A stretch of DNA of 64,000 bases from Anthoceros angustus (GCA_010909165.1 MU008161.1:1922001-1986000), one strand, 5' to 3'. Shown: positions 20,477 through 32,188, counted from the first letter of the stretch. Notes: generated from the letters alone by a model not told the origin. Numbers and translations: made by a program.

Positions 20477-21738
20477 TCAACCTCCAAATTTGCGAGGTCG
20501 TAAACATCTATCCAGTGCATGATACACGGTGGCATTGGCCATCCTCCTGTAGTCCTTGAGCTCCAGACGGGGCATGACATTCACTTTGGTTTGCCTCGGC
20601 TTCATATACTCCCCACACTTGGGCATGTCATTCTCCCAAACTCCTTCAAACTTGGACTTGATCGATCCATAGTAGTACACTCCCATGCCTTCCTTCAAGT
20701 CGTTCACAAAATGGCCCTCGTACACATCACCACCCACTGCAGAACCTTTCACAACTTCAGCCCACAAACGACTCCCACAACCTTCTGCAGAAGCACCCAA
20801 CATAACAAGACTAAACCAGCGGACTGTCATTACCCATAACCAATATCCCGACACCTTCTCTCTTGTCATCGACCCACTCTCCGTTATACACATCGTACAA
20901 GTTCTTCTTGCCGGTGAAGTAGGTCTGCCTGCCGTGCCCGTTCCTCATTCCTGATGCAAAATAGCCTTCATACTTCTCCCCACACTCACCCCACAGAGTC
21001 CCCTTGCCCTGAACACCATCACATCATGCATGGTAACACTTGTAACACACACACTCCAACAAAAAAAAACCAACCAAACAAAGAAGAGCTCACGCAAAAC
21101 TCACATGCCACATATCAGCCTTCCAGCTGCCCTTGTACAGAGTCCGGAACCTCATGCCATCATTGACGTAGAAAATGCCTTGCCCATCCCTCAACCCGTT
21201 CTTCCAGAACCCCTCATACCGGGTCCCACTCTTGTAGACGTGGATTCCTTTCCCTGCTCACATCCACGCAACCTGTTCATGACCCTCGCACTAGGACCCA
21301 TATTCACGACCGGCCGCAAACACCCACAACCTCACAACCCACAATGTCATTTCCCCAAACTGCCCCTCCCTGTAAGCAGAGCAGAAAAAGCCCACACGTT
21401 CCACCCACCCTAGGAAGCTTCCTGGAAAATGCCTCCCCGCGAAGCTTCCAGGCACCTTCCGGGGCAGCAGAATCCGTACCTTCCTTCTTGTCGCGGCGCC
21501 ACTCGCCCCAGTACCAGTCGCCCGTGACCCAGTGCACGTAGGGGCGGAATCCCTCCTTGTAGGCGCTGCGTTCGCGCACCTTGGAGGCCCGCTCGCGGCC
21601 CCAGCCGGTGTGGCCCGGCACCAAAGCGCACCAGGCGCTGCTGGGCCTGCTCCCGAACCCCGACACCGGCCGCACCACCGTCTCCCGCGCCTTCAGACTC
21701 GCGGGAGCTGAGGACGGCCTGCCCGTCCTGGACGCCAT
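20477..21738 (-). CDS. MORN-repeat protein, MORN3-like
   Basis: Four exons on the minus strand, 21738-21480, 21253-21105, 21008-20834 and 20736-20477, join in frame to 280 residues. Repeats of the type G-x-x-Y-x-G-x-x-x-x-G-x-x-x-G-x-G (Y-E-G-F-W-K-N-G-L-R-D-G-Q-G, Y-E-G-Y-F-A-S-G-M-R-N-G, Y-E-G-H-F-V-N-D-L-K-E-G-M-G-V-Y) number about seven. The tail is P-R-L-E-L-K-D. Repeat number, size and tail are like animal MORN3, a sperm/flagellum-associated scaffold protein, which would fit a plant with swimming sperm. The MORN3 assignment and flagellar role are inference; other MORN proteins bind membranes or actin. The ATG at 21738 opens M-A-S-R-T-G-R-P-S-S-A-P, a motif also seen in ciliary proteins. 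Confidence 0.8.
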
Positions 21739-22942
21739 CCCGGCTCAGTCCATCGCGCTCACAGCAAGCCATCAATCCCTCCTTCCTCCTTTGCAGTTAT
21801 GCTTCCTCCTCACGCGGTATATCGCACCGGGCTATGCGCTCCGTCAGTTACCGCTTTCAGCCGACACGGACACACGGACATGGAATCTCTCTTCCTCCAA
21901 CCAACCAACCAACCGACCAACCGAACGTGTTGTCCGCTTTTTCGTCCCTTGCTAACTCTACATATTTATATACATCACTAAAATATTTTATTTATATATA
22001 TGCATCACTACCTATAATCAGAGAATAGAGTAGACATTATTAATAGACGAGATGGGAAATCCCATCTGAAGTATGAGGAGGAACAACCCAAAAAAGGACT
22101 AATGGTAACAAGGGAAGTCCCATAATGAAAATATATAAGAGATATTGTACTTTCTAACATACGATCATCCATCCATTATCAAGTACTCTCATCCATTATC
22201 GAGTACTCTCATCCATTATCAAGTACTCTCATCTAGTCGAACTCACACGTTATAGGTAGGAGTGAAGAAATTTGCAGTTCAGTATTTATGGAATATAAAT
22301 TATTTTATATAACTTTAATAATTAACTTATATAATTAATTTTACTGTCTTTCATAGAACTTGAGGAAGTATTATTAGTAGCTCTCCATAACCCATTTGAA
22401 AAGCATATTATTGCCAGTACAAAGTTCTTAGAGGTCTTCATGTATGAGACAAGGGAGAACAGTTTTCAACAAAAGCCTAACTACATGAGGAGTTTATCAA
22501 TAGAAAATAATAAAACTGGTATGACAGAGCTCTACAAAGTGGTGTTGATGGCAAGGAGTCAAGTGATATAATTTTATATTTTTTGTTCTAGTCTTTTTGT
22601 GTGATAAGTTATCATATTTTGTGATCTAAGTTGGTACAGATATATGGCAAAAGTCTGTGGATGAACTGCTTGTGTGACATCTCTGATACAACTTGCGTTT
22701 TGATGGATGTATTTCCTAGCAAGCTGATTGAAAGAGATGTCATTATTTTTGCTAAAAAATAGATGATATTATTGAATGGTAAAAGGGATGTGTTTATGCA
22801 TATAACTCGGTCTGAAAGTGACAGTGTTGAGAGGGAGAAAAAAGACTGGCTGTGTTTGTGTTGTTTCTGGCCTAGCGGATATTAGCTGACCTGTATCGTG
22901 TTGGTGCTGGCAGCACACCACTGTGAGCTTACATGAATCAAA
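21739..22942. other. AT-rich intergenic between divergent MORN and MCM genes
   Basis: Divergent promoters should lie here. A CCAA microsatellite occupies about 21896-21926. Three 20-bp tandem units (ATCCATTATCAAGTACTCTC) occupy 22171-22230. The rest is AT-rich with no gene I can support. Confidence 0.6.
22171..22230. repeat. 20-bp unit, three tandem copies
   Basis: Three head-to-tail copies of ATCCATTATCAAGTACTCTC; the second has G for A at position 11. It lies in the intergenic region upstream of the MCM gene. Confidence 0.9.
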
Positions 22943-25900
22943 ATGCAGCGATGCAGCAGCAGGCTCCATGCGTCCTGCAAGTCCCGTGCTCCGGTAGCTG
23001 GAATCTGCATCTTGTGTGGTTGCATTTGTTACATCAGTCGCTGGAATGCTTCGATTTCGTTAGCTGGTCTGAGATGTGGGAGGAATTCCGTCGTTCAGGG
23101 GTTTTGCAAGAGGCTTTTGAGCAGTGCGACAGGCCGTTCGGCTCTGGAGGAGTGGGAGATTAAAGCCACCAAGGAAGCTGGAGGCGAGCCGTGGGAGAAG
23201 CTGTCGTCTTCGTCTCCTGAGGTTTGATTGAAGATTTTTCTGGGTCTGATTTTGGGGCAGTTGAGGCTGGGAGTGAGGAGTGCAGGATGTGGGTTAAATT
23301 GTGTGATGGACGTGGGGAGGTGGCATGGTCATGTGAAGGGGATTCACATCAAGCCAGTGTATACGAAACACGATGTGCCAGATGGAGCAGATGAAATGCC
23401 CGGAGTGTGGCCGTACACCAGAGGGCCTTATGCCAGCATGTACACAAAGCATCCATGGACGATACGGCAGTATGCAGGTTTCAGGTGTGGAGGTCGTGTA
23501 CTGGAATTTTGTCTGGGCTGCTCATTTCATCCTGCCAGTTTGTCTTGATTAGGGTTCTCTTATGATTGACACGGATTCTGATTGCTGGATGATCTTTGTT
23601 GTAGCACGGCGGAAGAGTCAAATGCATTCTACCGGCGTAATTTGGCTGCTGGGCAGAAAGGATTGAGTGTAGCTTTCGATCTGGCTACACATCGGGGGTA
23701 GGCTGTCCGCATCAGTTTGTATGTTCAGCCAATGGTGGGTGTTTAGATGCAGGGGAACCGGAAGCTGATTGGGTTCTTGTTGCACTCAAAACCTGTACAG
23801 GTACGATTCAGACCATCCAAATGTTGTTGGCGATGTAGGCATGGCTGGTGTGGCGGTGGACTCTGTGGAAGACATGCGCCGCTTGTTTGAAGGGATTCCA
23901 CTTGACCAGATGAGCGTGTCCATGACCATGAATGGGGCTGTGCTCCCAATTATGGCATTCTACATTGTTGCAGCAGAAGAGCAAGGTCGTTGAGCCTCCC
24001 ATTTTTGTCTGCGTTGCCATGTGTTGACTGCTCGCTGTGCAAGGTTGCTTGTGCCTGACATGGTTCAATTCTATGGCAGGAGTACAGGCTAGCAAACTAT
24101 CTGGTACCATCCAAAATGATATTCTGAAGGAGTACATGGTTAGGAATACCTACATCTACCCACCCGCACCCTCTATGAGGATTGTGGGTGACATTATGGC
24201 ATATTGCTCCAAAAATATGCCACGGTTCAACTCGATTTCTGTTTCTGGATACCACATGCAGGAAGCTGGAGCAGACAGGTATGTTATCGGGGACATGGGG
24301 ACGGGGAGAGGGGGAGGGCTGATGCTGCTATCCGTAGTAGGGAGATATTTTCTCAGCTCGGCAGGCCTCTGATCCTGGCTGTGTGTGTGCAGCGCTGTGG
24401 AGCTGGCCTTCACCATTGCAGACGGATTGGAATACATCAGGTGTGGCCAGGCAGCTGGTTTATCAGTGGACCAGCTGGCCCCAAGAATCTCCTTCTTCTG
24501 GGCCATTGGGATGAACTTCTACTTGGAGGTTCGACTTGTGCAATCAGCCATGTTCGTTCATGTGCTTCCAGTGAACCTTACTGTTCACTAACTGCAGATT
24601 GCTAAAATGCGTGCTGGACGGCGGCTCTGGGCCAAGCTGGTCAAGGTTAGCACCAGTCTCTTGTTATTTGATGCGGTGGAAAGGAAAATGCCATCCTTAT
24701 CAATTGTGTACTCGGGTAAGCTGTCTTTGTGATGCTGATACCGGTGCTGTTTTGGCAGGAAAAGTTTAGTCCCAAGAATGAGAAGTCCATGATTCTACGA
24801 ACTCATTGCCAGGTGGTGACTTGATTGTGAGTGGAACTGAAGATAACTCAATTTGCTGCATTTATCCACAAGTAACTGCAGCTTCAACAGTAGCAGTGGC
24901 AACATGTGAATAATTGAACGTTCCTTTGAAGGGCAGCAGTAGATATAGTGGCTTTCTCACGGCGTATGTTGGTCTGTGAAGACATCTGGATATAGTCTCA
25001 CTGAGCAGGACCCCTTTAATAACGTGGTTCGGACAACAGTGGAAGCTATGGCAGCTGCATTGGGGGGAACACAGTCACTACACACGAACTCCTTTGATGA
25101 GGTATCTACAGATCTGTTTCCACGATGTGAACACAGCATCATATTCTTCTGTTGATCTCCTGTGTTCCTAGTATTCAGGCATTGGCCCTGCCATCAGAGT
25201 TGAGTGCCAGAATTGCACGTAACACGCAACTGATTCTTCAAGAAGAGACAGGTATCACAAAGGTCAGCTGACTTCTTTCGAAGACCTCTCTTGGAAAGCT
25301 TTTCACCCATCCTTCTTTCAGGACAGAGTATGGCGATAAAGTAACATGTGCTCCAATGGGATCGCCCTCGTGTTGCAGGTAGCAGATCCATGGGGTGGAT
25401 CATACATGATGGAGAGCCTAACATCTGAACTCGAGGCTAAAGCACTGGAAATCATTAAGGAAGTGGAGGATTCCGGTGGGATGACTAAAGCAATCGCTTC
25501 AGGCATGCCAAAACTGCGCATTGAAGAGTGTGCTGCTCGTAAGCAGGTATCACCTAACAGCAACCGCGAAATCACCAAGTCCAGTGCTTGGAGTGGTTAG
25601 CGAACTAACCCGTGATGATGTCTCCTGCTCAATCAGGCTCGTATAGACAGTGGGCAGGAAGTAGTCGTGGGTGTGAACAAATATCGACTAGAGAAAGAAG
25701 AAGTTGTGGACATTCGATCCATTGATAACAAAGCAGTTCTCCAGAGTCAGCTGCAGCAGTTGAAAGACATCCGCACATCACGGGACAATACCAGGTCTGT
25801 AAGATTAGAAATCGACCCTGTCATCTTCAGAGACTCTGTATTAAATATTTTGTTGGTTTCCCTGTTTCTGCACAGAGTGGAGACGGCCTTGAATGCTCTA

Positions 25901-26769
25901 ACGGAGGCAGCTACAAGCAGCAGCAACGAACCCAATCTGTTGGCTCTGGCAGTGGATGCAGCCAGAGCTCGCTGCACACTAGGAGAAATTTCACATGCTC
26001 TGGAGAAAGTTTGGGGACGCCATCGAGCTAACGACCAAGTAATCAGTGGAGCCTACAGGTTCATTCTCGTCTTACACAATGCAATTTCCTGTTCTACATT
26101 CGTCAACCCCTCCAAAATGACTGGTTTCTGGAATCTGCATATATCACAGTGGGGAGTACGGAGAAGGCAACGACTTCGCTCGTGCACGAGCACAGGTGGA
26201 AGAGTTTTCAAAACGGGCCGGTAGGCGTCCTCGTATTCTGATAGCCAAAATGGGTCAAGATGGGCACGACCGGGGAGCAAAGGTATGAACTAGATTATTC
26301 TGTTTCCTCTTTTTTCTCGGCAGTGTCGGGCATGTTTCATGCGTATGCAAATCTGTCGCTGCTGCAGGTGATTGCAACAGGGCTGGCGGATCTGGGTTTC
26401 GACGTGGATATCGGGCCTCTGTTCCAGACTCCAGCCACAGTTGCCAAGCAAGCCATGGAGGCAGATGTGCATGTTGTTGGCGTCAGTTCTCAAGCTGCAG
26501 GCCATCGAGTCCTGGTCCCCCAGCTCATCCAAGCTTTACAACAGGAAGGTGTTGGCGATATTGCCGTCATCGTTGGTGGCGTTATTCCTCCCCAGGACTA
26601 CAGCTTCCTTTTCCAGGCGGGAGTGGCATGTATCTTCGGTCCTGGGACAGTCATCCCTGTGGCCGCCATGGAGATTTTGTCCAAAATCAAGGTCCCTCTA
26701 GAAATGAAGGGAAGCGTGGACCTTGCAGACACCGTTGCTGCAAGACAGCGCGTCACTGGCAATGTTTAA
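22943..26769 (+). CDS. MUT/MCM: Methylmalonyl-CoA mutase, B12-dependent, mitochondrial
   Basis: Fifteen exons join in frame to 795 residues: 22943-23221, 23339-23484, 23605-23697, 23801-23985, 24080-24278, 24393-24528, 24598-24645, 24759-24812, 24982-25101, 25179-25262, 25379-25546, 25637-25794, 25876-26058, 26150-26282, 26368-26769. The enzyme isomerises methylmalonyl-CoA to succinyl-CoA in propionate and odd-chain/branched-chain breakdown. The substrate-binding barrel is recognisable ([42 protein letters not shown]). The C-terminal cobalamin domain has the base-off D-x-H-x-x-G motif (G-Q-D-G-H-D-R-G). The N terminus is Arg/Ser-rich and lacks acids, like a mitochondrial presequence. Fourteen spliceosomal introns show a resident nuclear gene, not bacterial contamination. 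Size and motifs match the eukaryotic alpha/alpha type, with all key regions intact. Confidence 0.95.
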
Positions 26770-27177
26770 CAGATCATTTGTTCATTCCTCAACCCAAGAA
26801 CCTCGTCACATCGCCAAGGGTTGAGGGGGTAGTTCAGAAGTGAGAAGCAGAGCAACCATGTAGATACTTTACCACTGGGCTTGTTCAATTTCGTAGATGT
26901 GGGTTCAAGATCACCTACTCCCGGAGGATCTGTATTAAAGCTGTCTTACAATACAAGTCTAGTATCTCAGAGCTGGAAGGGAAGAGAAGACTGCACACGC
27001 AAGGTTGTTTTCCCCAAATGTTACAAGCAGCCCACCTGAGCTGACGATTTTCTCACCACGGCAAGATGCAATGCTAGTGGAGAACTACTTATGTCTGCTT
27101 CTAGAAATATCTTACGCAACAGGTTCACAAATAATAGCCACGATGTATCCCTACAACAGATTCTTCATCATACAGGT
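26770..27177. other. Short spacer between convergent MCM and RCL1 genes
   Basis: Both genes end towards this 408-base spacer, so it must hold both polyadenylation regions. No other feature was found. Confidence 0.6.
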
Positions 27178-28806
27178 TCACGAAATCTTTCGTGACAAGT
27201 TCCTGTAGCCACTTCCCACGCATGAAAGGAGAACTGTCCCATTTCCTTGGTCGGGCCTGATGCTAAACTGCACACCGAGAAACGCCTTGATGTGCCGCAG
27301 AGTTCTAATCCCGTGCGGAGTTAACTTGCCCACTCGAACTTTGGAGACGTCTTCGGGACATAAAGCACATAGCAAAAATAACAAGCCCTGCATCGACAGC
27401 ACCCGATAGTCATTTCCGCGAGTCGCATACTATAGTTGGACAGGTACCAGTAACAGAGACCAAGCTTCGCCTCAACAGGGAGGGCAAGGTTGGAAAACGA
27501 ACCTGATGCGTCGAGTCCACAACGCCTCCTTGCCTGATTTCTTCAAGAAGAAGTCTTCCTGCCTTAGCCCCTATCTCTTCAGGCAGAACTACCCGCTTGC
27601 GATCAGCCAGTTCCTCGTCTCCAGCATCATTTGAATGGTCCGCAGCACAGTCAGCACTCAAGAGACATCCGCTGGTGGTCTCAGCAACCAGGGAAATTCC
27701 AAAGCCTGGTGACCTGAGGACACCACACGTAACGAGGTTATCCGGTTAGTATGATACCACCCGCAGGACCATTCCCCAGACAAGATGCATCCCGTTACTT
27801 ACTTTCCAGCATCCTGCCCTGAGACATGATCTGTGTAAATGTGGACAGCACGGATGAGATTTTTAAACTCTCCGCGAGCAGCATCCACCATTCTGTTCGA
27901 CATCTGGGGTGACACTCGTGTGGAATAAGCCACACCCCTTATTCTCTTGATCATGCCCTCATCTTCCAACCTCACTGCCTAAACCGAGGGCAAGAAATGG
28001 TAATCCATCAGCAACCATACGATACGAGCAGGAAGAAAGGTTATCAACAGCTTTGTCCCGACACCATGACCCTAAGCATGATCATCTCACCGTAAGCGTG
28101 GTTGAAACCACAGGAACTTTCAGCCTGACTTCTCCACCACCAGAAGGAGGGGCACCTCTAGTGACAATCGTAAGCTCAAGATCTTCCACCGGGACACCAA
28201 ATTGCCTCAGCATAGGCAGGGTGGTAGTCCTGAAGGTGTCCACACAAGGATCTTTCCAGTCATTGGTGACACCTAAAGTATGCCATAAGCCACTAAGATT
28301 TACGTTTCGGTGCAACAATCAAGCACAACAAAACCTCGGCAGCAAGCACAGAATCCAACCTTTTAAAGTAATGTGCAATGCAGACTTGCCGAACAGCCCC
28401 GTCACAATCAAGGGCTCCAGATAATAGCCAATCGCTCTACTGGTGCCACAATCATGAACCAAGCCCCTGCCACCCGTGAGAATGCCTGGTATGTACCTCA
28501 GCTTGGTTCCTGCCAAATCCAAACGGCTTCCCATTAGGAATTACTCTTCCCTTCCATCACAGCTCCGGCTAGGATAAACCAGAGACGCAGTATCTTCCTA
28601 CCCGTTTCGTTGATCTCCACGGTGCAGCCATTGCTGATCTTCTCTAGGAGGCGCAGAAAGGAGGCCTCATAGTCCCGCAGGCCAGGCGCAGAGTCGTTGG
28701 CCCGGATTTCGTCCACACGCAACGTGCTGCCAGCCAAGGTAGCCAGCAGCAGACGTTGCCGGAGATTCTGCGCCCCCTTCAACTTCAAAACATCGCCTCG
28801 ACCCAT
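27178..28806 (-). CDS. RCL1: RNA 3'-terminal phosphate cyclase-like protein, 18S rRNA maturation factor
   Basis: Six minus-strand exons, 28806-28602, 28509-28360, 28272-28091, 27978-27803, 27713-27503 and 27387-27178, join in frame to 377 residues, close to the family size of about 370. Diagnostic stretches are L-K-L-K-G-A-Q-N-L-R-Q-R-L, V-E-I-N-E-T-G-T-K-L-R-Y-I-P-G, G-G..H-D-C-G-T-S-R-A-I-G-Y-Y-L-E-P, R-I-R-G-V-A-Y-S-T-R-V-S-P, and L-T-P-H-G-I-R-T-L-R. RCL1 acts in the nucleolar small-subunit processome with BMS1, at the A2-site cleavage of pre-rRNA, and lacks the cyclase catalytic activity. I chose the ATG at 28806 (M-G-R-G-D-V-L-K-L-K-G), the first in-frame ATG and the expected family start. 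Confidence 0.93.
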
Positions 28807-28943
28807 CGCCCTTGCTGTGATCAGCCACCTGCTGTCACCATCCCTGCTGCAGCTCCGGGCAGGGTTCAGGGTTTTTAACAACGGAACGTTTGTGCATTAG
28901 TAGAAGTTTGTATGTGCAGCCCGCCTCCCTAGTTTGGACTACC

Positions 28944-28954
28944 TATATATATAC
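28944..28954 (-). promoter_or_regulatory. Candidate TATA box of RCL1
   Basis: TATATATATA lies 138 bases upstream of the chosen RCL1 ATG, in the right orientation and distance for a core promoter with a short leader. Position is the only evidence. Confidence 0.4.
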
Positions 28955-29697
28955 AGCGGCTCTATAGGTCCGATTTAGGGAGGTGGAATTTTTATCATTT
29001 TTTAATTAATTTTGAAATTTTAAAAATAAAGATTCAATTCACTAATATTTCCTTGCTTAGCTGCTCCAAAGCTAGCTTCCTCTCTAACCGGTATCAAAAC
29101 AATTTATTCTAATCAATTATAAATTTATTTTTTTATCATATTGTCCCAGGGTGGACTCGCATATCACTTCAAGATTGAAACGGTTAGATGGTTGACTCAA
29201 AGCCACCCGAATATATCATCTTTGTAAAATGTGGAGTCTAGAGGTACGAGAATGTCATTTTTGCAAAAGGATGTGGAATCAGACAGCATTTGTCACCTGC
29301 ATATGTCGCCTTCGCAAAGGATGTGGAATAAGAGGAACATTGTGTCTACTTCTACTCAATCTATAATGATATCATGAAAGATTCTAACATACTTTTCAAT
29401 GTGCTGGTTTTTCCATACGCAATTTGTTTTCTTTTTTGAATGCCGTACCTGCAGGATTATATCTAGAATAGGTTTAAGATTTACTGCACAGATTATTAAT
29501 CTCACAAATTTAATACAGGCGTGGCACTGCCCACCGTCAGGGAACTCTCCCAAGACCAGTGCCCATAGTCAGGGAGCTCTCCCAAGATGAAACTAAAGTA
29601 AAATATTTCATACATAGTTCCTCTACCAATTCCGATTCTGGGCTATGGTGGTTTATTGGCAAGGTTGGTGCTTGAATTTTTAGATCCCCTTCAAGCG

Positions 29698-29766
29698 AGG
29701 ACGGGGGGACTTTCCATGACGGGGGGACTTTCCATGACGGGGGGACTTTCCATGACGGGGGGACCT
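29698..29766. repeat. 18-bp minisatellite, ~3.7 copies
   Basis: Perfect head-to-tail copies of GACGGGGGGACTTTCCAT. The G-run on the plus strand could form G-quadruplexes. Confidence 0.9.
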
Positions 29767-29898
29767 AAAATGACCTTTGAAGGAAAAGAAGGGAGGACCT
29801 GAAGGAGGAGGGAAAATCTATATTCGTTGAAACAAAAAATTCGTTTCATGTATGGCCTGTGCAGGTTTTGTTGGCAAACAATTATCCTTTAATATGCC

Positions 29899-29946
29899 CT
29901 ATGCACGTCTCGAACTTGTGACCTTCACTCTGTTCACATTGTTAAT
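29899..29946 (-). mobile_element. SINE-like fragment, minus orientation
   Basis: The minus strand reads TTAACAATGTGAACAGAGTG then AAGGTCACAAGTTCGA. It shares the core TAACAATGTGA..GTGAAGGTCAcAgGTTCGA with the two plus-strand fragments at 30455 and 30525. The AGGTC..GTTCGA part resembles a tRNA T-arm with a B box. Confidence 0.5.
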
Positions 29947-30163
29947 TTGCCTATTGTATGGCCTATGTATGGTTGATTTTATGATGGCCTGTGCTAAACA
30001 TTTGAACAAGCACATGCATCGCTGATGAGCTTTGGTATGCATGTCCGCCCGAACCATATATTCCGTATGGGTTCTAGCATACCATCAAGGATGACTCCTT
30101 CACCTCTAAATTCTTCTCCTTCTAAAATTCAAAGAAGGGATGAAATCAAGGTGTTTTGTCTCA

Positions 30164-30440
30164 TGTCCGAGTGTGTCAGATGGTCCCAGTTGAACAGCTC
30201 AACTGACCCAGTTGTCAGTCCGAGTGTGTCAGATGGTCCCAGTTGAATAGCTCAATTGTCCCAGATGTTAGCCAGATCGTATGTTAAAACATTGCTTTGG
30301 TATGTATCTCACAAAGTTGTTTAGTTGAACATTATTCATGTCCGAACCATATTGCTCTTTATTTATTCTTCCCTTAGTTGAAAATTATTCATGTCCGAAC
30401 CACCGTTGCTCTTTATTTATTCTTCGCTTAGTTAAAAATT
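30164..30440. repeat. Two adjacent pairs of ~54-bp direct repeats
   Basis: The first pair shares GTCCGAGTGTGTCAGATGGT at about 30165 and 30220. The second shares CATGTCCGAACCA followed by TTGCTCTTTATTTATTCTTC at about 30339 and 30390. The members of each pair differ by a few bases. Confidence 0.8.
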
Positions 30441-30454
30441 ATTCAATGGAGAAA

Positions 30455-30512
30455 CGAGAGCTGTGTTAATAATGTGAGCATTATACAAATGACGTGAAGG
30501 TCAAGTTCGGAA
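30455..30512 (+). mobile_element. SINE-like fragment, plus orientation
   Basis: Contains GTGTTAATAATGTGAGCATT then GACGTGAAGGTCAAGTTCGG, a divergent copy of the element at 30525-30602. The A-box part is missing or degraded. Confidence 0.5.
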
Positions 30513-30524
30513 GATATGGTCCCA

Positions 30525-30602
30525 TCTCACTTGGTTAGAACGTTGTGTTAACAATGTGAGCGCGCAAATGACGTGAAGGTCACAGGTTCGAAACAACCTA
30601 CT
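30525..30602 (+). mobile_element. tRNA-derived SINE head with A and B boxes
   Basis: TGGTTAGAACG at 30532-30542 matches a pol III A box (TGGCNNAGNNG type). GGTTCGAAAC at 30585-30594 matches a B box. Between them lies GTTGTGTTAACAATGTGAGC and AAGGTCACAGG, like the anticodon and T arms of a degenerated tRNA. No clean tRNA cloverleaf or tail sequence is visible, so this is a SINE-like relic rather than a tRNA gene. Confidence 0.55.
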
Positions 30603-30727
30603 TACAGGAAGGCGCGGCTATGCTCGGTCGGTCGCGTAGGCTCGCCAATGCCATGAGAGCATCTATTTAGCCATAAGGTGTGAGTGAGTCACCCCATCAC
30701 ACGCGGACAATGCTTGACGCAGATGGC

Positions 30728-31730
30728 AAAGATTCTGCTCTAGAATTGGATCCCACGGTAATGACAAATGGCGATAGTCGGTGGGGTCCTGCTGACAATT
30801 GCATCGAGCTCAGGGCCAGTCACAACCAGCCTTGGAGCAAAGCAAGCCACCTCGCCACCATCAGCTTTTATTGTGCGCGGAGCATTCCCAACGAGGCCAC
30901 ACACAACAGCTCCAGAATCCCCTGGGGGCCGGGAACTGAAAGAGAAGTGCATACAGGTTCACATCTGCACATAAAAGTAAGACCAGGTCTTCTTCGAGTC
31001 TGCTTCCTCGATGCCGTCTCAGATAAGTGCGCCGCGCTGTCCAAGATCATCTGAGCTGGCGGCACATGCATGCCATTGGCTGTGTGCCACAGTCTGCAAA
31101 CTCGTCGACGGAGAAGGTTCCAATGAGAAAACACCATAATTCATATAGTCTAGGTAATCAATTTGTCCGAAATACCACCCGCCAAGGTGTCATCTCCTTT
31201 CGTCTCCGGCATTCCGCTTCCCACGGTCTACGCCGTTAGCGACGATCGTAAAGGGGACGATGTCGAAACAAGCATTCCAATGTCGAGTTTCCTCCATGCG
31301 CTGTTGCTCATCCCGCCGCTACAGCGTCTCCCGACATGGCAATCGGAGGCTGCAGGTGGTCTCCCCTGGCTTCATACCGTCAAACCAGATCCACGACATT
31401 CGAACTCACATTCCATGGCTCCTCCCCGTCACAGGAACCTAACTTGTTGCATCACTCGATCAAGGCAGGTCACTCGACTATCCCTGCCTGAGCTGATGCT
31501 CGACTGCATCACAGGTACCACGCCGTTTCTCCCTTCCTTCAAGCCGGCAAAGACTGCACAAGCTAGCACAGTTTGAGCAAGCTTCCTCATTTCCGCAGTG
31601 CATGTTTTCTTCCAAAATTCAGATCCATCCGACAGATCGTCAGAGCTCCCTACAACGTTCTTGGATCCTCTGGCAAGCTTCTCTGACAGCATAAAACTCC
31701 TGCGGAAATCCTGCAACAACATCAACGCTT
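30728..31730 (-). other. Possible spliced gene, unrecognised
   Basis: The minus strand holds three stretches with coding character and plausible splice sites. At about 31725-31440 there is a segment with E-F-W-K-K-T-C-T-A-E-M-R-K-L-A-Q-T-V-L-A-C-A. At about 31085-30990 there is P-P-A-Q-M-I-L-D-S-A-A-H-L-S-E-T-A-S-R. At about 30950-30728 there is G-G-E-V-A-C-F-A-P-R-L-V-V-T-G-P-E-L. I could not join them in one frame with certainty and recognise no family. It would be divergent from the transporter gene at 32466. Either a lineage-specific gene or chance. Confidence 0.3.
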
Positions 31731-32170
31731 TCTCCCAACGTTAACGTCCATCAGCGAAGCTAAGCAGACAGAAAATCGCGCACCTCCTGCTAGGATTCCA
31801 AAATTGCTGCCGACCTGTTCCAAATTCTAATAACCGGATCCCCTTCACAGTCGTTGAATCCGGAAGTTCTGTCCACAACCTCCACTCCCAGTCCACACGC
31901 GTCCATCTCTAAACGGAGCTGCACGTCTCAAGAAGGTGCGAGACGCACACCGGATTTCACCTCGCCGGGGAAAAAAGAACGCCAACGGAAGCTCCTGTTC
32001 CCGCTTTACCGCAGGCGTTAGCAGCAAGGGGCGGTGACAGCAGTAAGAAGGCGTCCTCCGGGAAGTCCCGGGGAGCCGAGGAGAGCCGCGGTGAGTCGCG
32101 TTTGAGTCGAGAACTCGAGATTGAGACGCGTTTGAGTCGAGGCTGAGTCGAGGGGAGTGGATGACCCGAG

Positions 32171-32188
32171 TTAGGGTTAGGGTAGGGG
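32171..32188. promoter_or_regulatory. Interstitial telomere-like motif (telo-box-like)
   Basis: TTAGGGTTAGGGTAGGG lies about 290 bases upstream of the transporter start. Short telomere-like motifs are common in promoters of plant housekeeping genes. Function here is inferred only from position. Confidence 0.35.

Larger units (their letters stand above)
28955..30520. other. Repeat-rich intergenic region
   Basis: No gene is supported. The region holds an 18-bp minisatellite (29698-29766), two pairs of ~54-bp direct repeats (30164-30440) and fragments of a tRNA-derived SINE-like element (listed separately). Confidence 0.6.

Noticed and set aside
22943-26769. Bacterial contamination as the source of MCM
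   Set aside because: Fourteen GT..AG introns with consistent phases and plant neighbours on both sides exclude a bacterial origin of this DNA.
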